From: Litchfieldella rifensis
Lineage (GTDB): Bacteria > Pseudomonadota > Gammaproteobacteria > Pseudomonadales > Halomonadaceae
Assembly (NCBI RefSeq): GCF_042646605.1
Contig: NZ_JBHRUG010000009.1
Location: 124,001-188,000, forward strand
Length of the DNA: 64,000 nucleotides
Direction: 5' to 3'
The notes beneath the pieces were generated by a model. It saw only the letters and a list, made by a program, of their open reading frames with translations, made no database searches and was not told the DNA's origin. This document shows, piece after piece, positions 1 through 9,217 of this stretch. A program made the position numbers and the translations under genes. Positions within the stretch are counted from its first letter, which is position 1. Every line of letters starts with the position of its first letter.

Positions 1-387
1 CAGGTGCTGCGGCATCTGGCGCGTTTGCTGGACAACACGCTGCGCGATGGCGACTCGATTGGGCGGGTCGGAGGTGAGGAATTTCTGGTGCTGTTGCCTG
101 GCACGAGTCGCCATGAGTCGCAATCCGTGGCGCATCGGTTGCGCCACCAACTGGCCGAGCAACCTTGTCGACTCGATGCCCTGGCCCTGCCGGTAACACT
201 TTCCATGGGGCTGGCGCAGTCTCATGAGGCCACGACGTTGCGTGACCTGGTGGAGCTGGCCGATCGGCGGCTGTATCTGGCCAAGTCATCGGGACGCGAC
301 CAACTGGTGATCGAAGGCGGGGAAGAGGTGACGGCGTACGCCGGAGGCAGTGCGGCGGTGCGTGTCGCCGGTGATTCCCTCCTCTAG
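1..387 (+). CDS. Diguanylate cyclase, C-terminal part of GGDEF domain (partial)
   Basis: The reading frame is open from the first base of the window, so this is the 3' end of a longer gene. The active-site signature GGEEF is encoded at about 70-84. An RxxD motif (RDGD, about 43-54) lies five residues before it, the usual spacing of the allosteric c-di-GMP inhibition site. Both signatures intact suggest an active, feedback-inhibited enzyme making c-di-GMP from two GTP. The sensory N-terminus is outside the window, so the input signal is unknown. The C-terminal tail after the domain is short. Confidence 0.9.
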   Translation, partial: QVLRHLARLLDNTLRDGDSIGRVGGEEFLVLLPGTSRHESQSVAHRLRHQLAEQPCRLDALALPVTLSMGLAQSHEATTLRDLVELADRRLYLAKSSGRDQLVIEGGEEVTAYAGGSAAVRVAGDSLL

Positions 388-445
388 CGATCCACGACAA
401 GATGGGGCACTCTGTCGCGCAATGCCATAAGAGGAGAACGGATTG

Positions 446-907
446 ATGAAGGGATCTTGGGTGGCGATCGGGCTTGTGGCGGTGTTGCTCTCCGGGTGTG
501 CCGGCTCTTCTCCCCCTGCCCCGCAGCGGGAGCAGGCGGCAATGGACGTGGCGGATTCGCCGGTGATCGGCCCGCGTTGGCGACTGATCCTGTTGGGTAC
601 TGACGAACGCTGGTCGGGCAACCAGCCCGCCTGGTTCGAGGTGGCGCCCGAGGGAGGTACCTTGCGTTTGGTGGGCAGCGATGGCTGCAATCGGCTCAGT
701 GGCCAGGTCGAGCTCGACGACGGCAACCGCATCCGTATCCAGAATCTGGCCTCGACGCGGATGGCCTGCCCCAATATGGCGGAGGCACAGCGGGCCAATG
801 CGCTGCTCGAGAATGCCTATCGCTATCTGATCGATGACGATCGTCTGGTGTTCTTCGGCCGCGACAGCCGCGTGCTGGGCGGCTTTCAGCGCACCTCAGC
901 GCGTTGA
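446..907 (+). CDS. META-domain (HslJ-like) lipoprotein
   Basis: A 153-residue protein with a lipoprotein signal peptide: a hydrophobic segment ends in the lipobox LLSGC, so Cys is the likely lipidated residue. The body carries the META-domain pattern (GSDGCNRLSGQ, then TRMACPN) seen in HslJ-type proteins, with two conserved cysteines that could form a disulfide. ATG 446 is chosen over TTG 443 because GAGGAG at 431-436 is well spaced for it. HslJ-like proteins are linked to novobiocin tolerance and the envelope; the role here is not known. It converges on valS. Confidence 0.8.
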   Translation: MKGSWVAIGLVAVLLSGCAGSSPPAPQREQAAMDVADSPVIGPRWRLILLGTDERWSGNQPAWFEVAPEGGTLRLVGSDGCNRLSGQVELDDGNRIRIQNLASTRMACPNMAEAQRANALLENAYRYLIDDDRLVFFGRDSRVLGGFQRTSAR

Positions 908-966
908 GCAACGCCTCGTGACGAGGAGCCGCTGTTGCATGCGAAGCATCTTGCCGGTGATGTGAT

Positions 967-988
967 GCGCCCCAGTAGCCGGGGGCGC
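967..988. terminator. Hairpin between converging genes, terminator-like
   Basis: A 7-bp perfect inverted repeat (GCGCCCC / GGGGCGC) with an 8-base loop lies between the ends of the META lipoprotein gene and valS. Neither side has a T-run, so intrinsic termination is only a possibility. Confidence 0.35.
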
Positions 989-1051
989 TGAGGATCACCA
1001 CACAGAGTGCACCGAGGGCAGTGGCTGACGACGCGAGTCATCACAAGCGAC

Positions 1052-3895
1052 CTATAGCGCGGCGATCTTGTTGCGCTGCTCGACCAGGGCCCGGCGCGAG
1101 GTCTGGAACTCGGCCAACTTGTCGCGCTCCTTCTGCACCACCGCCTGCGGGGCCTTGGCGACGAAGCTCTCATTGCCGAGCTTCTTCTCGATGCCGGCGA
1201 TCAAGGTGTCCTGCTTGTCGATCTCCTTGGTCAGGCGCGCGAGCTCGGCATCCTTGTCGATCAGGTCGGCCATCGGCACCAGCACCTCCATCTCGCCCAC
1301 CAGTTGGGTGGCGGACAGCGGGGCCTGCTCGGGATCGTCGAGCCAGGTGGCGCTGTCGAGCTTGGCCATACGGGCCAGAAACACGCGATTGGCCTCCAGG
1401 CGTTCGCGGTCGGCGTGGCTGCCCTTGGTCAGCAGGATGTCGAGATTGCGGCCGGGGGCGATGTTCATCTCGGTGCGAATGTTGCGCACCGCGACGATCA
1501 CGCCCTTGAGCCATTCGATATCGCGTGTGGCCTGCTCATCGATCCTGCTCGCCTCGGCCTGCGGCCAGGGCTGGTTCATGATCGACTCGCCGCCGCTCGC
1601 CTTGCCCGCCAGCGGTGCGACGCGCTGCCAGATCTCTTCGCTGATGAACGGCATCATCGGGTGCGCCAGGCGCAGGATGGCCTCGAGCACCCGCACCAGG
1701 GTGCGACGGGTACCACGCTTGGCGGAGGGCGAGGCGTTGTCGTCCCACAGCACCGGCTTGGAGAGCTCCAGGTACCAGTCGCAGTACTCGTTCCAGACGA
1801 ACTCGTAGAGCGCCTGGGAGGCCTGGTCGAAGCGGTACTCCTCCAGTGCCTTGGTGACCTGCGCCTCGGTCTGCTGCAGGCGCGAGACGATCCAGCGGTC
1901 GGCCAGCGACAGTTCCACCGGTTCGTCGCCGGTGCCGGTGTCCTGACCTTCGGTATTCATCAGCACGTAGCGCGAGGCGTTCCACAGCTTGTTGCAGAAG
2001 TTGCGGTAGCCGTCGAGACGTCCCATGTCGAACTTGATGTCGCGCCCGGTGGTGGCCAGCGACAGGAAGGTGTAGCGCAGGGCGTCGGTGCCGTGGGGCT
2101 CGATACCCTCGGGGAAGTCGTCGCGGGTGGCCTTGGCGATCTGCTTGGCCTTCTGTGGCTGCATCATGTTACCGATGCGCTTCTCGACCAGCGAGTCCAG
2201 CTCGATGCCGTCGATCAGGTCGATGGGATCGAGTACGTTGCCTTTCGACTTGGACATCTTCTGGCCGTGGCTGTCGCGCACCAGGCCATGCACGTAGACC
2301 TGCTTGAACGGCACCTCGCCGGTGAACTTCAGGGTCAGCATGATCATGCGCGCGACCCAGAAGAAGATGATGTCGAAGCCGGTGACCAGCACGCTGGTCG
2401 GATGGAAGGTCGCCAGGTCCTCGGTCTTCTCCGGCCAGCCGAGGGTGCCGAAGGTCCACAGTCCCGAGCTGAACCAGGTGTCGAGCACGTCTTCGTCCTG
2501 GGTCAGAGCCAGATCGGCGCTCAGGCCATATTTCTCGCGCGCCTCGCTCTCGGTGCGTGCCACGTAGACGTTGCCATCGGCATCGTACCAGGCCGGGATG
2601 CGGTGCCCCCACCATAGCTGACGCGAGATGCACCAGTCCTGCAGGTCGCGCATCCAGGCGAAGTACATGTTCTCGTAGTTCTTGGGCACGAACTCGATAT
2701 CGCCATTCTCGACCGCTTCGATGGCGGGCTTGGCGAGACTCTCGACGGCGACGAACCACTGGTCCGTCAGCAGCGGTTCGATGACGTCACCCGAGCGGTC
2801 ACCGTAGGGCAGGGTATTGCTGACCGTCTCGACCTGGTCGAGCAAGCCCAGAGCGTCCATGTCGGCAACGATCAGCGTCCTGGCCTCGAAGCGGTCCAGG
2901 CCGGCGTACTTGGCCGGCAGGGTGGGATCGACGTCGGGGCGCGGGCGGCCCTGCAGGTCGAAGACCTCGGCGCTCTCGCGCACCTTGGCGTCCAGGGTAA
3001 AGACGTTGATCAGCACATGCCCCTGGCGCTTGCCGACTTCGTAGTCGTTGAAGTCATGCGCCGGGGTAACCTTCACGCACCCCGAGCCCTTTTCCATGTC
3101 GGCGTGCTCGTCGGCGACGATGGGGATGCGGCGGCCGACCAGCGGCAGCTCGACGAACTTGCCGATCAGCGAGGCGTAGCGTGGATCCTCGGGATTGACG
3201 GCTACACCGGTATCGCCAAGCAGGGTCTCGGGGCGGGTGGTGGCCACCACCAGGTGGTCCTTGCCAGCGTCGGTGGTCACACCGTCGGCCAGCGGGTAGC
3301 GGAAATGCCAGAACTGGCCCTGCTGCTCGCGATTCTCCACTTCCAGATCGGAGATCGCGGTATGCAGGGTCGGGTCCCAGTTGACCAGGCGCTTGCCGCG
3401 GTAAATCAGGCCTTCCTCATGCAGGCGCACGAAGACTTCCTGCACCGCCTTGTAGAAGCCATCGTCCATGGTGAAGCGTTCGCGGGACCAGTCGACGCTG
3501 GCACCCATGCGCCGCAACTGGCGGGTGATATGGTCGCCGGATTCGTGCTTCCACTCCCAGACCTTGTCGATGAACGCCTCGCGACCCAGGTCATGGCGCG
3601 ACTGGCCGGTCTCGGCGGCCAGCTTGCGTTCCACCAGCATCTGCGTCGCGATGCCGGCGTGGTCGGTACCCACCTGCCACAGGGTGTTGTGCCCCTGCAT
3701 GCGCCGCCAGCGGATCAGGGCATCCATGATGGTGTCCTGGAAGGCATGCCCCATGTGCAGGCTGCCGGTGACGTTGGGCGGCGGAATCATGATCGAGTAG
3801 GGGCTGCCCGAGCCGCTCGGCGCGAAGCGGTTGTCGGCCTCCCAGCGCTCGTACCAGCGGGTTTCGATCTGTTCGGGTTGGTAGGTCTTGTCCAT
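1052..3895 (-). CDS. valS: Valyl-tRNA synthetase
   Basis: Class Ia aminoacyl-tRNA synthetase of 947 residues, the normal bacterial length. The HIGH-type motif is HMGH at residues 47-50 and the KMSKS loop is at residues 546-550. The CP1 editing domain, anticodon-binding domain and C-terminal coiled-coil arm (rich in Lys/Glu, ending near residue 945) are all present. It charges tRNA-Val and edits mischarged Thr. It lies downstream of pepA and holC on the same strand, the order known from many gammaproteobacteria, but has its own promoter just upstream. Confidence 0.98.
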   Translation of the reverse strand: MDKTYQPEQIETRWYERWEADNRFAPSGSGSPYSIMIPPPNVTGSLHMGHAFQDTIMDALIRWRRMQGHNTLWQVGTDHAGIATQMLVERKLAAETGQSRHDLGREAFIDKVWEWKHESGDHITRQLRRMGASVDWSRERFTMDDGFYKAVQEVFVRLHEEGLIYRGKRLVNWDPTLHTAISDLEVENREQQGQFWHFRYPLADGVTTDAGKDHLVVATTRPETLLGDTGVAVNPEDPRYASLIGKFVELPLVGRRIPIVADEHADMEKGSGCVKVTPAHDFNDYEVGKRQGHVLINVFTLDAKVRESAEVFDLQGRPRPDVDPTLPAKYAGLDRFEARTLIVADMDALGLLDQVETVSNTLPYGDRSGDVIEPLLTDQWFVAVESLAKPAIEAVENGDIEFVPKNYENMYFAWMRDLQDWCISRQLWWGHRIPAWYDADGNVYVARTESEAREKYGLSADLALTQDEDVLDTWFSSGLWTFGTLGWPEKTEDLATFHPTSVLVTGFDIIFFWVARMIMLTLKFTGEVPFKQVYVHGLVRDSHGQKMSKSKGNVLDPIDLIDGIELDSLVEKRIGNMMQPQKAKQIAKATRDDFPEGIEPHGTDALRYTFLSLATTGRDIKFDMGRLDGYRNFCNKLWNASRYVLMNTEGQDTGTGDEPVELSLADRWIVSRLQQTEAQVTKALEEYRFDQASQALYEFVWNEYCDWYLELSKPVLWDDNASPSAKRGTRRTLVRVLEAILRLAHPMMPFISEEIWQRVAPLAGKASGGESIMNQPWPQAEASRIDEQATRDIEWLKGVIVAVRNIRTEMNIAPGRNLDILLTKGSHADRERLEANRVFLARMAKLDSATWLDDPEQAPLSATQLVGEMEVLVPMADLIDKDAELARLTKEIDKQDTLIAGIEKKLGNESFVAKAPQAVVQKERDKLAEFQTSRRALVEQRNKIAAL

Positions 3896-4035
3896 GGATC
3901 GCTCTTGTCGGAAATGGCTGCGCTCGATGACTCGCCATCATCGTTGACTACTATGCGTAGCGTGGCGACAGCCTTGCAAGGCGCGACACTGTCGATGACG
4001 GTTGGCCAGCATGAGGGGCGCGAAAAATGGCACCG

Positions 4036-4064
4036 ATTATAGCCCGAGACACGGGCCACGTCAT
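4036..4064 (-). promoter_or_regulatory. Predicted sigma-70 promoter for valS
   Basis: On the minus strand an ATGACG -35 (4059-4064) and a perfect TATAAT -10 (4036-4041) are separated by exactly 17 bp. It lies in the gap after holC and about 140 bp before the valS start, so valS can be transcribed independently of pepA-holC. Confidence 0.6.
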
Positions 4065-4088
4065 GAGGCTCCAACCCCGGCGACACGG

Positions 4089-4529
4089 TTAGTCGCCGTG
4101 GGCAGGCAGCTTGTGGGCGGTGACCGGATAGCCGCGCTGCTTGTAGGTCTGCCAGCACTCGCGCTTGACGGTGAGCACGTCCTGGTGCTGATTGATGATC
4201 TCGACGACCCGGGAAAAGCGCGAGAACCACTCGGGGATCTCGGGGTGAAGGTTGAGCATGGCATCGATACCGGGCTCGGGCGGACCTTGCCAACCCAGGG
4301 TCACCGGCACCTCTGCGGCCATGTCGCTGCCCTGCAGGGCATGCGGCAGGTAGCTGTCGGGACGAAAGGTCCATAGCTTGTCGTCGAGTTCACGGGCCAT
4401 GGCCTCGTCCTCGGCATGCAGGTGCAAGCGGTAGCCCTTGCGATAGATGGTCTCGGCCAGCCGGCAGGCGAAGCCCAGGCGTGCCTCGAGGGTGGTGTCG
4501 GGGAGGATATAGAAATCGATCTGGGTCAT
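4089..4529 (-). CDS. holC: DNA polymerase III chi subunit
   Basis: A 146-residue protein beginning MTQIDFYIL, matching the HolC family in length and sequence (RLAETIYRKGYRLHLHAEDEAMARELD; WQGPPEPG). Chi links the clamp loader to SSB. ATG 4529 fits the family N-terminus. An in-frame extension upstream to 4676 exists only because the heptamer array has no stops, and would overlap the end of pepA. Gene order pepA-holC-valS is the common gammaproteobacterial one. Confidence 0.93.
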   Translation of the reverse strand: MTQIDFYILPDTTLEARLGFACRLAETIYRKGYRLHLHAEDEAMARELDDKLWTFRPDSYLPHALQGSDMAAEVPVTLGWQGPPEPGIDAMLNLHPEIPEWFSRFSRVVEIINQHQDVLTVKRECWQTYKQRGYPVTAHKLPAHGD

Positions 4530-4536
4530 GGTCCTG

Positions 4537-4623
4537 GCTTCGAGCTTCGAGCTTCGAGCTTCGAGCTTCGAGCTTCGAGCTTCGAGCTTCGAGCTTCGAG
4601 CTTCGAGCTTCGAGCTTCGAGCT
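4537..4623. repeat. Heptanucleotide tandem array, 12 copies of GCTTCGA
   Basis: Twelve perfect head-to-tail copies of GCTTCGA plus three further bases, in the 133-bp gap between pepA and holC, eight bases from the holC start. The unit contains the overlapping self-complementary tetramers TCGA and AGCT, so either strand can fold into imperfect hairpins. The same unit, with the same CTG flank, recurs at 53076-53184. Since 7 is not a multiple of 3, copy-number change shifts any reading frame crossing it. It is short enough to vary by polymerase slippage. Confidence 0.97.
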
Positions 4624-4662
4624 GATGGGGCCACCCGCCCAGCGGCGGGTGGCCAGGCTGGC

Positions 4663-6186
4663 TCAGTCTGTTTCACCTTCGGTGACCTGGGTATCCTGGG
4701 CGCGATCGAGCAGGTACTGGGTCAGCAGCCCCACCGGACGGCCGGTAGCGCCCTTTTGCTTGCCCGAGGTCCAGGCAGTGCCGGCGATATCGAGGTGGGC
4801 CCAGGGGAACTTGTCGGCGAAGCGTGACAAAAAGCAGGCAGCGGTGATGGTCCCTGCCGGACGGCCGCCGATATTGGCCAGGTCGGCGAAGTTGGAGTCG
4901 AGCTGTTCCTGATATTCGTCCCACAGCGGCATGTGCCAGGCGCGGTCCCAGGCGGTTTCACCGGCCTCCAGAATATCCAGCGCCAGGTCGTCGTCGTTGG
5001 ACAGCAAGCCGGTGGCATGGTGGCCGAGAGCAATGATGGCGGCGCCGGTGAGGGTCGCGATGTCGACCACACTGGCCGGTTCGAAGCGTTCGGCATAGGT
5101 CAGGGCATCGCATAGCACCAGGCGACCCTCGGCATCGGTATTGAGTACTTCCACCGACAGGCCCTTGAGGGTCTTGATGATGTCGCCGGGTTTGGTGGCG
5201 CGACCATCGGGCATGTTCTCCGCCGCCGCGACGATGCCGACCAGGTTGATCTTGGGCCGGATGGCGAGCACCGCCTTGACGGTGCCGAAGACGCTGGCCG
5301 CTCCGCACATGTCGAACTTCATCTCGTCCATGGCTTCGCCAGGCTTGAGCGAAATGCCACCGGTATCGAAGGTGATGCCCTTGCCGATCAGTACGTGGGG
5401 GGCCTCCTCGGGGTCCTCGGCGCCCTGATAGCGCATCACGATCAGCCGCGAGGGCTCGGCACTGCCGCGACCCACCGAGAGCAGCGTGTTGGCACCGAGT
5501 TCCTCCAGCGCCTCCTCGCCAAGCACCTCGACGGTGAGCGCGCCCTTGGAAGATTTACCGAGCCGCTCGGCCTGGTCGGCCAGGTAGCGTGGCGTGCACA
5601 CGTTGGCGGGCAGGTTGCCGAGCGTGCGGGTGTAGTTGATACCCTCGCCGATGGCGCCGCCAAGACGGGCGCCCTCCTTGGCATCCTTGTCGTCATCGCT
5701 CTCACTGACCAGCAGCGTGACGCGTTCGAGCTTGGGCTCGGGGGACGGTTCGGACTTGAATTCGTTGAAGCGGTAGATGGCGCGCAGTGTCGACTCGGCG
5801 ATCATGCGAGCCTTCCATTGGCTATCGCGGTCGGGGACCGGGACGTCGATCATGGCCACGGCGGCGTCGTCGATGGGGAGTCCCGCCAGGGCGGTGAAGG
5901 CCGCATCCACCGCCTTGCGGAAGCTGCCTTCGTTACACTTGTCGCGCTCGCCGAGGCCGACCAACAGCAGGCGCTCGGCATTCAAACCCGGGGCGAAGGG
6001 GATGAGTTGCACGTTACCGAGACCGGCCTTGAAGTCGCCGCGCTCGATCAACTGTCCAATCAGCCGCTCGCTGGCATCGTCGAGCTTGGCGGCGGCCGGC
6101 AGGAGGTCTCCATCCTTGAACACCGGTACCACGACACAAGCCGTTTCGACCTTGGCCGGGTTGGTCGTCTGAACAGGGAATTCCAT
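4663..6186 (-). CDS. pepA: Leucyl aminopeptidase (M17 family)
   Basis: A 507-residue cytosolic metallo-aminopeptidase. The M17 signature NTDAEGRL is at residues 349-356, and the metal/substrate motif GITFDTGGISLKP lies some 70 residues before it. In E. coli PepA also binds DNA, acting in Xer recombination and carAB control; whether that holds here is unknown. ATG 6186 gives the normal N-terminus (MEFPVQTT), in preference to an upstream in-frame start. Divergent from lptF, as in other gammaproteobacteria. Confidence 0.97.
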   Translation of the reverse strand: MEFPVQTTNPAKVETACVVVPVFKDGDLLPAAAKLDDASERLIGQLIERGDFKAGLGNVQLIPFAPGLNAERLLLVGLGERDKCNEGSFRKAVDAAFTALAGLPIDDAAVAMIDVPVPDRDSQWKARMIAESTLRAIYRFNEFKSEPSPEPKLERVTLLVSESDDDKDAKEGARLGGAIGEGINYTRTLGNLPANVCTPRYLADQAERLGKSSKGALTVEVLGEEALEELGANTLLSVGRGSAEPSRLIVMRYQGAEDPEEAPHVLIGKGITFDTGGISLKPGEAMDEMKFDMCGAASVFGTVKAVLAIRPKINLVGIVAAAENMPDGRATKPGDIIKTLKGLSVEVLNTDAEGRLVLCDALTYAERFEPASVVDIATLTGAAIIALGHHATGLLSNDDDLALDILEAGETAWDRAWHMPLWDEYQEQLDSNFADLANIGGRPAGTITAACFLSRFADKFPWAHLDIAGTAWTSGKQKGATGRPVGLLTQYLLDRAQDTQVTEGETD

Positions 6187-6336
6187 GGCGTCTCCACAAG
6201 ACAAGTGTAGGGGGATTCTGGATAATGCCGGCACGGCAAATTACCGCTGCCGAATCCTTCCAGTGTACGCAAAGCGTTTCGTCATTGCATGGAGGATGGT
6301 GCATGGAGTGCCAGGGAGTCGCCCCGGGAGAGTGTG

Positions 6337-7416
6337 TTGATCATATTTCGTTATCTGACGCGTGAAATCCTGCTGACCATGTCCGCGGTAGCCGGGGTGC
6401 TGCTGCTGGTGATCATGGGCAGCCGCTTCATCCGCTATTTCACCGATGCTGCCGAGGGCGAGATCCCGGCCAGCATTCTCGGCACCCTGATGCTGTTTCA
6501 TCTGCCGGGATTCGCCGAATTGATCCTGCCGTTGTCCCTGTTCCTGGGTATCCTGCTGGCCTATGGCCAGCTTTATCTCAACAGTGAGATCACCGTGCTG
6601 GTGGCTTGTGGCACCAGCCCCAACCGGTTGTTGACGGTGAGCCTGGTGCCGGCGCTGCTGGTGGCGGTGCTGGTCGGGGTGTGCAGCCTGTGGCTGACGC
6701 CGGCCGGCGCGCTGTACAACGAAGAGTTGATCGCCGAGCAGCAGAGCCGTCTGGATTTCACGGCCTTGGCGCCGGGCCGTTTCCAGGATTTCGGTGACGG
6801 ACGTACGGCTTATACCGAAGCCTTTACCGACAACCAGACCCGCATGCAGGAGGTGTTCATCAGCGAGCGTCAGCAGCGGCGTGACGGGACGCCGGAAAGC
6901 GTGGTCACCCGTGCCTCCAGTGGTTATCAGACCGTCGATGAAGACACCGGCAGCCGCTTCCTGGTGCTGGCCGACGGCGAACGCTACAGTGTCGACCCCG
7001 GGCGTTTCGAGGCCGAACGACTGGAATTCGGGACCTATGCCGTGCGCCTGTCGCGGGCCGATGAGATTCGCGATCTGGAATCGCCCGAGTATGCGACCAC
7101 GCTGGCCTTGTTCAACGATGACTCCCTCGAGGCCAAGGCGCAGTTGCATTGGCGCTTCGGGCTGCCGTTGACGGTACTGATCCTGACCCTGATGGCCCAG
7201 CCGCTGTCCAGGGTCAACCCCCGTCATGGCCGTTTCGCCAAGCTGTTGCCGGCGATCTTCCTGCACATCAGTTATCTCAGCCTGATGCTGGCGGCATTGG
7301 ACGCCATCGGGCGCGGTGCGCTGTCGCCGCTGGTCGGCATGTGGCCGATTCACGGTGCCTACCTGCTGATCGGCGTGTGGCTGATGTGGCATTCGCAGCG
7401 GAAGGGGATGCGTTGA
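6337..7416 (+). CDS. lptF: LPS export ABC transporter permease LptF
   Basis: A 359-residue inner-membrane protein beginning IIFRYLTREILLT, the LptF N-terminus. Three transmembrane segments lie on each side of a periplasmic beta-jellyroll region (roughly residues 115-270), the family layout. With LptG and LptB it forms the LptB2FG extractor that moves lipopolysaccharide from the inner membrane to the LptC/A bridge. The start is taken as TTG 6337, with a GGGAGAG ribosome site just upstream; GTG 6334 is an alternative. Overlaps lptG by one base. Confidence 0.95.
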   Translation: MIIFRYLTREILLTMSAVAGVLLLVIMGSRFIRYFTDAAEGEIPASILGTLMLFHLPGFAELILPLSLFLGILLAYGQLYLNSEITVLVACGTSPNRLLTVSLVPALLVAVLVGVCSLWLTPAGALYNEELIAEQQSRLDFTALAPGRFQDFGDGRTAYTEAFTDNQTRMQEVFISERQQRRDGTPESVVTRASSGYQTVDEDTGSRFLVLADGERYSVDPGRFEAERLEFGTYAVRLSRADEIRDLESPEYATTLALFNDDSLEAKAQLHWRFGLPLTVLILTLMAQPLSRVNPRHGRFAKLLPAIFLHISYLSLMLAALDAIGRGALSPLVGMWPIHGAYLLIGVWLMWHSQRKGMR

Positions 7417-8480
7417 TGATTGCCGACCGTCTCGACCGCTATATCGCCCGTAACGTGCTATGGGCGATCATCGTGGTGCAGGTGGTGTTGCTGGGGCTCG
7501 ACCTGGTGATCACCTACATCAACGACCTGGATGATGTCGAAGGCGACTACGGGGCCTTCGAGGTGTTGCTCTACCTGCTGATGCGTTTGCCCTGGCGTTT
7601 CTACCAGTATGCGCCGGTAGGCGTGTTGATCGGTGCATTGATCGGTCTGGGCAGCATGGCGTCGAGCAACGAGTTGACGGTGATGCGTGCCGCCGGGCGA
7701 TCCTTGGCCCGGATCCTGTGGGGAGTGATGAAGCCGATCATCCTGGTGATCGTCGTGGTACTGTTGACGGCGGAGTACGTGAGTCCGCGCACCGAGCAAT
7801 TCGCCAACGCCTGGCGCCTGGAGCAACTGCAAGGCGAGGGTGCCGTCGTGACCGAGCGCGGCGGCTGGCAGCGCGAAGGCGACACCTTCTACCGTTTCGG
7901 GGCCATTCGCGCCGACAACACGGTCCTCGACCTGACCCGTTACGCGTTCGAAGGGCAGGAACTGCGCGAAGCGACTGCCGCCGAGCGCGCGGTATGGGAG
8001 GATGGGCGCTGGACACTGGAGGAGGTCCGGATCACCCGCTTTCTCGACGAGCGCACGGAAACCGAGCAACATGAACGGCTGGAGTGGCAGACCCGCCTTA
8101 CCCCCGAGCAGTTGAGCCGCCTGCTGCGTCCGGTCAATAGCCAGGCACCCAGCGAGCTGTGGGCCTATGCCCGCTACCTGCAAGGCCAGGGCCTGCAGGC
8201 GACCCAGCCGCTGCTGTACTTCTGGCAGAAGATACTGATGCCCTTGACGATGGCGTCGCTGGTGCTGGTGGCCGCGTCCTTCGTGTTCGGTCCGCTGCGT
8301 AGCGTGGCCGCCGGCACCCGGGTGTTCTATGGCGTGATCACCGGCTTGTCGTTCAAGTACCTTCAGGACCTGTTGGCGCCGGCTTCCACGGTGTTCGGCT
8401 TTTCTCCGGCCTGGGCGGTGCTGGGGCCGACCCTCCTCTGTGCCGCAGTGGGATTCTACCTGTTACGACGAAGTGGTTGA
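7416..8480 (+). CDS. lptG: LPS export ABC transporter permease LptG
   Basis: A 354-residue partner of LptF, with the same plan of paired membrane segments flanking a periplasmic domain; it starts MIADRLDRYIARNVL. Start and the lptF stop overlap as TGATG, giving translational coupling and equal dosage. The C-terminal membrane half carries the conserved run KILMPLTMASLVLVAASFVFGPLR. Confidence 0.96.
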   Translation: MIADRLDRYIARNVLWAIIVVQVVLLGLDLVITYINDLDDVEGDYGAFEVLLYLLMRLPWRFYQYAPVGVLIGALIGLGSMASSNELTVMRAAGRSLARILWGVMKPIILVIVVVLLTAEYVSPRTEQFANAWRLEQLQGEGAVVTERGGWQREGDTFYRFGAIRADNTVLDLTRYAFEGQELREATAAERAVWEDGRWTLEEVRITRFLDERTETEQHERLEWQTRLTPEQLSRLLRPVNSQAPSELWAYARYLQGQGLQATQPLLYFWQKILMPLTMASLVLVAASFVFGPLRSVAAGTRVFYGVITGLSFKYLQDLLAPASTVFGFSPAWAVLGPTLLCAAVGFYLLRRSG

Positions 8481-8481
8481 C

Positions 8482-8952
8482 ATGCGACGACGTTTCACCG
8501 ATCTCGATAATACCTGGCCTGCCGGGCTGCTACGTCGGCTGGCCGCCATGGTCTACGACCTGTTCCTCGTCGTGGCGCTGTGGATGCTGATGGGTTTCAT
8601 CGCCGTGGCACTCAACCAGGGCGAGGCCAATGAGTCTCCGCTGTTCCACAGCCTGTTGCTGGTGGCGACCTTTGTCTTCTTTGCCTTCTTCTGGATGCGT
8701 GGCGGTATGACGCTGGGCATGCAGGCCTGGCGACTGCGAGTGCAGACGAACGATGGCATGAGCATCACGCTCGTCCAGAGCCTGGTGCGCTTCGTGGCTG
8801 CCTGCGTGTCTCTGGCGGCCTTTGGCCTGGGATACTGGTGGATCCTGTTCGATACCGAGAAGCGCAGTTGGTCGGATATCGCCTCGAACACGCGCGTCGT
8901 GGTGGTGTCCAAATCAAAAGTCAGCGATAGGAAAAATTCAGGGTTGCAATAG
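8482..8952 (+). CDS. RDD family membrane protein
   Basis: A 156-residue protein with three to four hydrophobic segments. It carries the RDD hallmark: an Arg near the start of the first membrane helix (LLRRLAAMVYDLFLVVALWML) with Asp in the same helix. The later pattern GMTLGMQAWRLRVQ is also typical. Some RDD proteins are Na+/H+ antiporters; most are uncharacterised. It starts one base after lptG stops, so it belongs to the same transcript. Confidence 0.85.
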   Translation: MRRRFTDLDNTWPAGLLRRLAAMVYDLFLVVALWMLMGFIAVALNQGEANESPLFHSLLLVATFVFFAFFWMRGGMTLGMQAWRLRVQTNDGMSITLVQSLVRFVAACVSLAAFGLGYWWILFDTEKRSWSDIASNTRVVVVSKSKVSDRKNSGLQ

Positions 8953-8956
8953 TCTC

Positions 8957-8971
8957 TGCGAATCATTTACA
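8957..8971 (+). promoter_or_regulatory. Possible Fur-type operator upstream of bfd
   Basis: TGCGAATCATTTACA matches the 7-1-7 Fur core TGATAAT-N-ATTATCA at about 10 of 14 positions by eye. It overlaps a weak sigma-70-like promoter (TTGCAA at 8944, TACATT at 8968, 18-bp spacer) and lies 33 bp before bfd. Bfd genes are commonly iron-repressed, which fits. Confidence 0.4.
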
Positions 8972-9003
8972 TTTGTCCTCGCAATCTGTAGCGAGGTGAT
9001 GCG

Positions 9004-9207
9004 ATGTACGTATGTCTATGCAAGGGAGTGACCGATCGTGCCATCCGGCAAGCCGTGAGCGATGGCGCACGCAGCTGGCGTGAAGTGCGCGAGCAGACCG
9101 GTTGTGCCGATCAGTGTGGCAAGTGTGCCGGCATGGGCAAGAGCATCACCCGCGACACCATCGCCCGCGAGATCATGCCGTCTGCCGACCTGGCCTACGC
9201 CGTGTGA
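9004..9207 (+). CDS. bfd: Bacterioferritin-associated ferredoxin
   Basis: A 67-residue protein with the Bfd [2Fe-2S] ligand set: CLC at residues 4-6 and a CxxxCxxC group (GCADQCGKC) near residues 33-41. Bfd docks on bacterioferritin and passes electrons to release stored iron. Immediately upstream of bfr, with a candidate Fur box in front, it forms an iron-storage/mobilisation pair. Confidence 0.95.
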   Translation: MYVCLCKGVTDRAIRQAVSDGARSWREVREQTGCADQCGKCAGMGKSITRDTIAREIMPSADLAYAV

Positions 9208-9217
9208 GAATGCCGGT

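Noticed and set aside
1304..2617. Long plus-strand ORF antisense to valS
   Set aside because: Shadow of a highly GC-rich, conserved gene; no family features.
4089..4676. N-terminally extended HolC with RSSKLEA repeats
   Set aside because: The extension would overlap the end of pepA and is only repeat-encoded; family length and sequence start at MTQIDF (4529).
4416..4912. Open frames of RASSFEL-type repeats on the plus strand through the heptamer array
   Set aside because: The 7-base unit lacks stop codons in any frame, so it gives repetitive ORFs by default. The array lies in a gap between pepA and holC with no start signals of its own.
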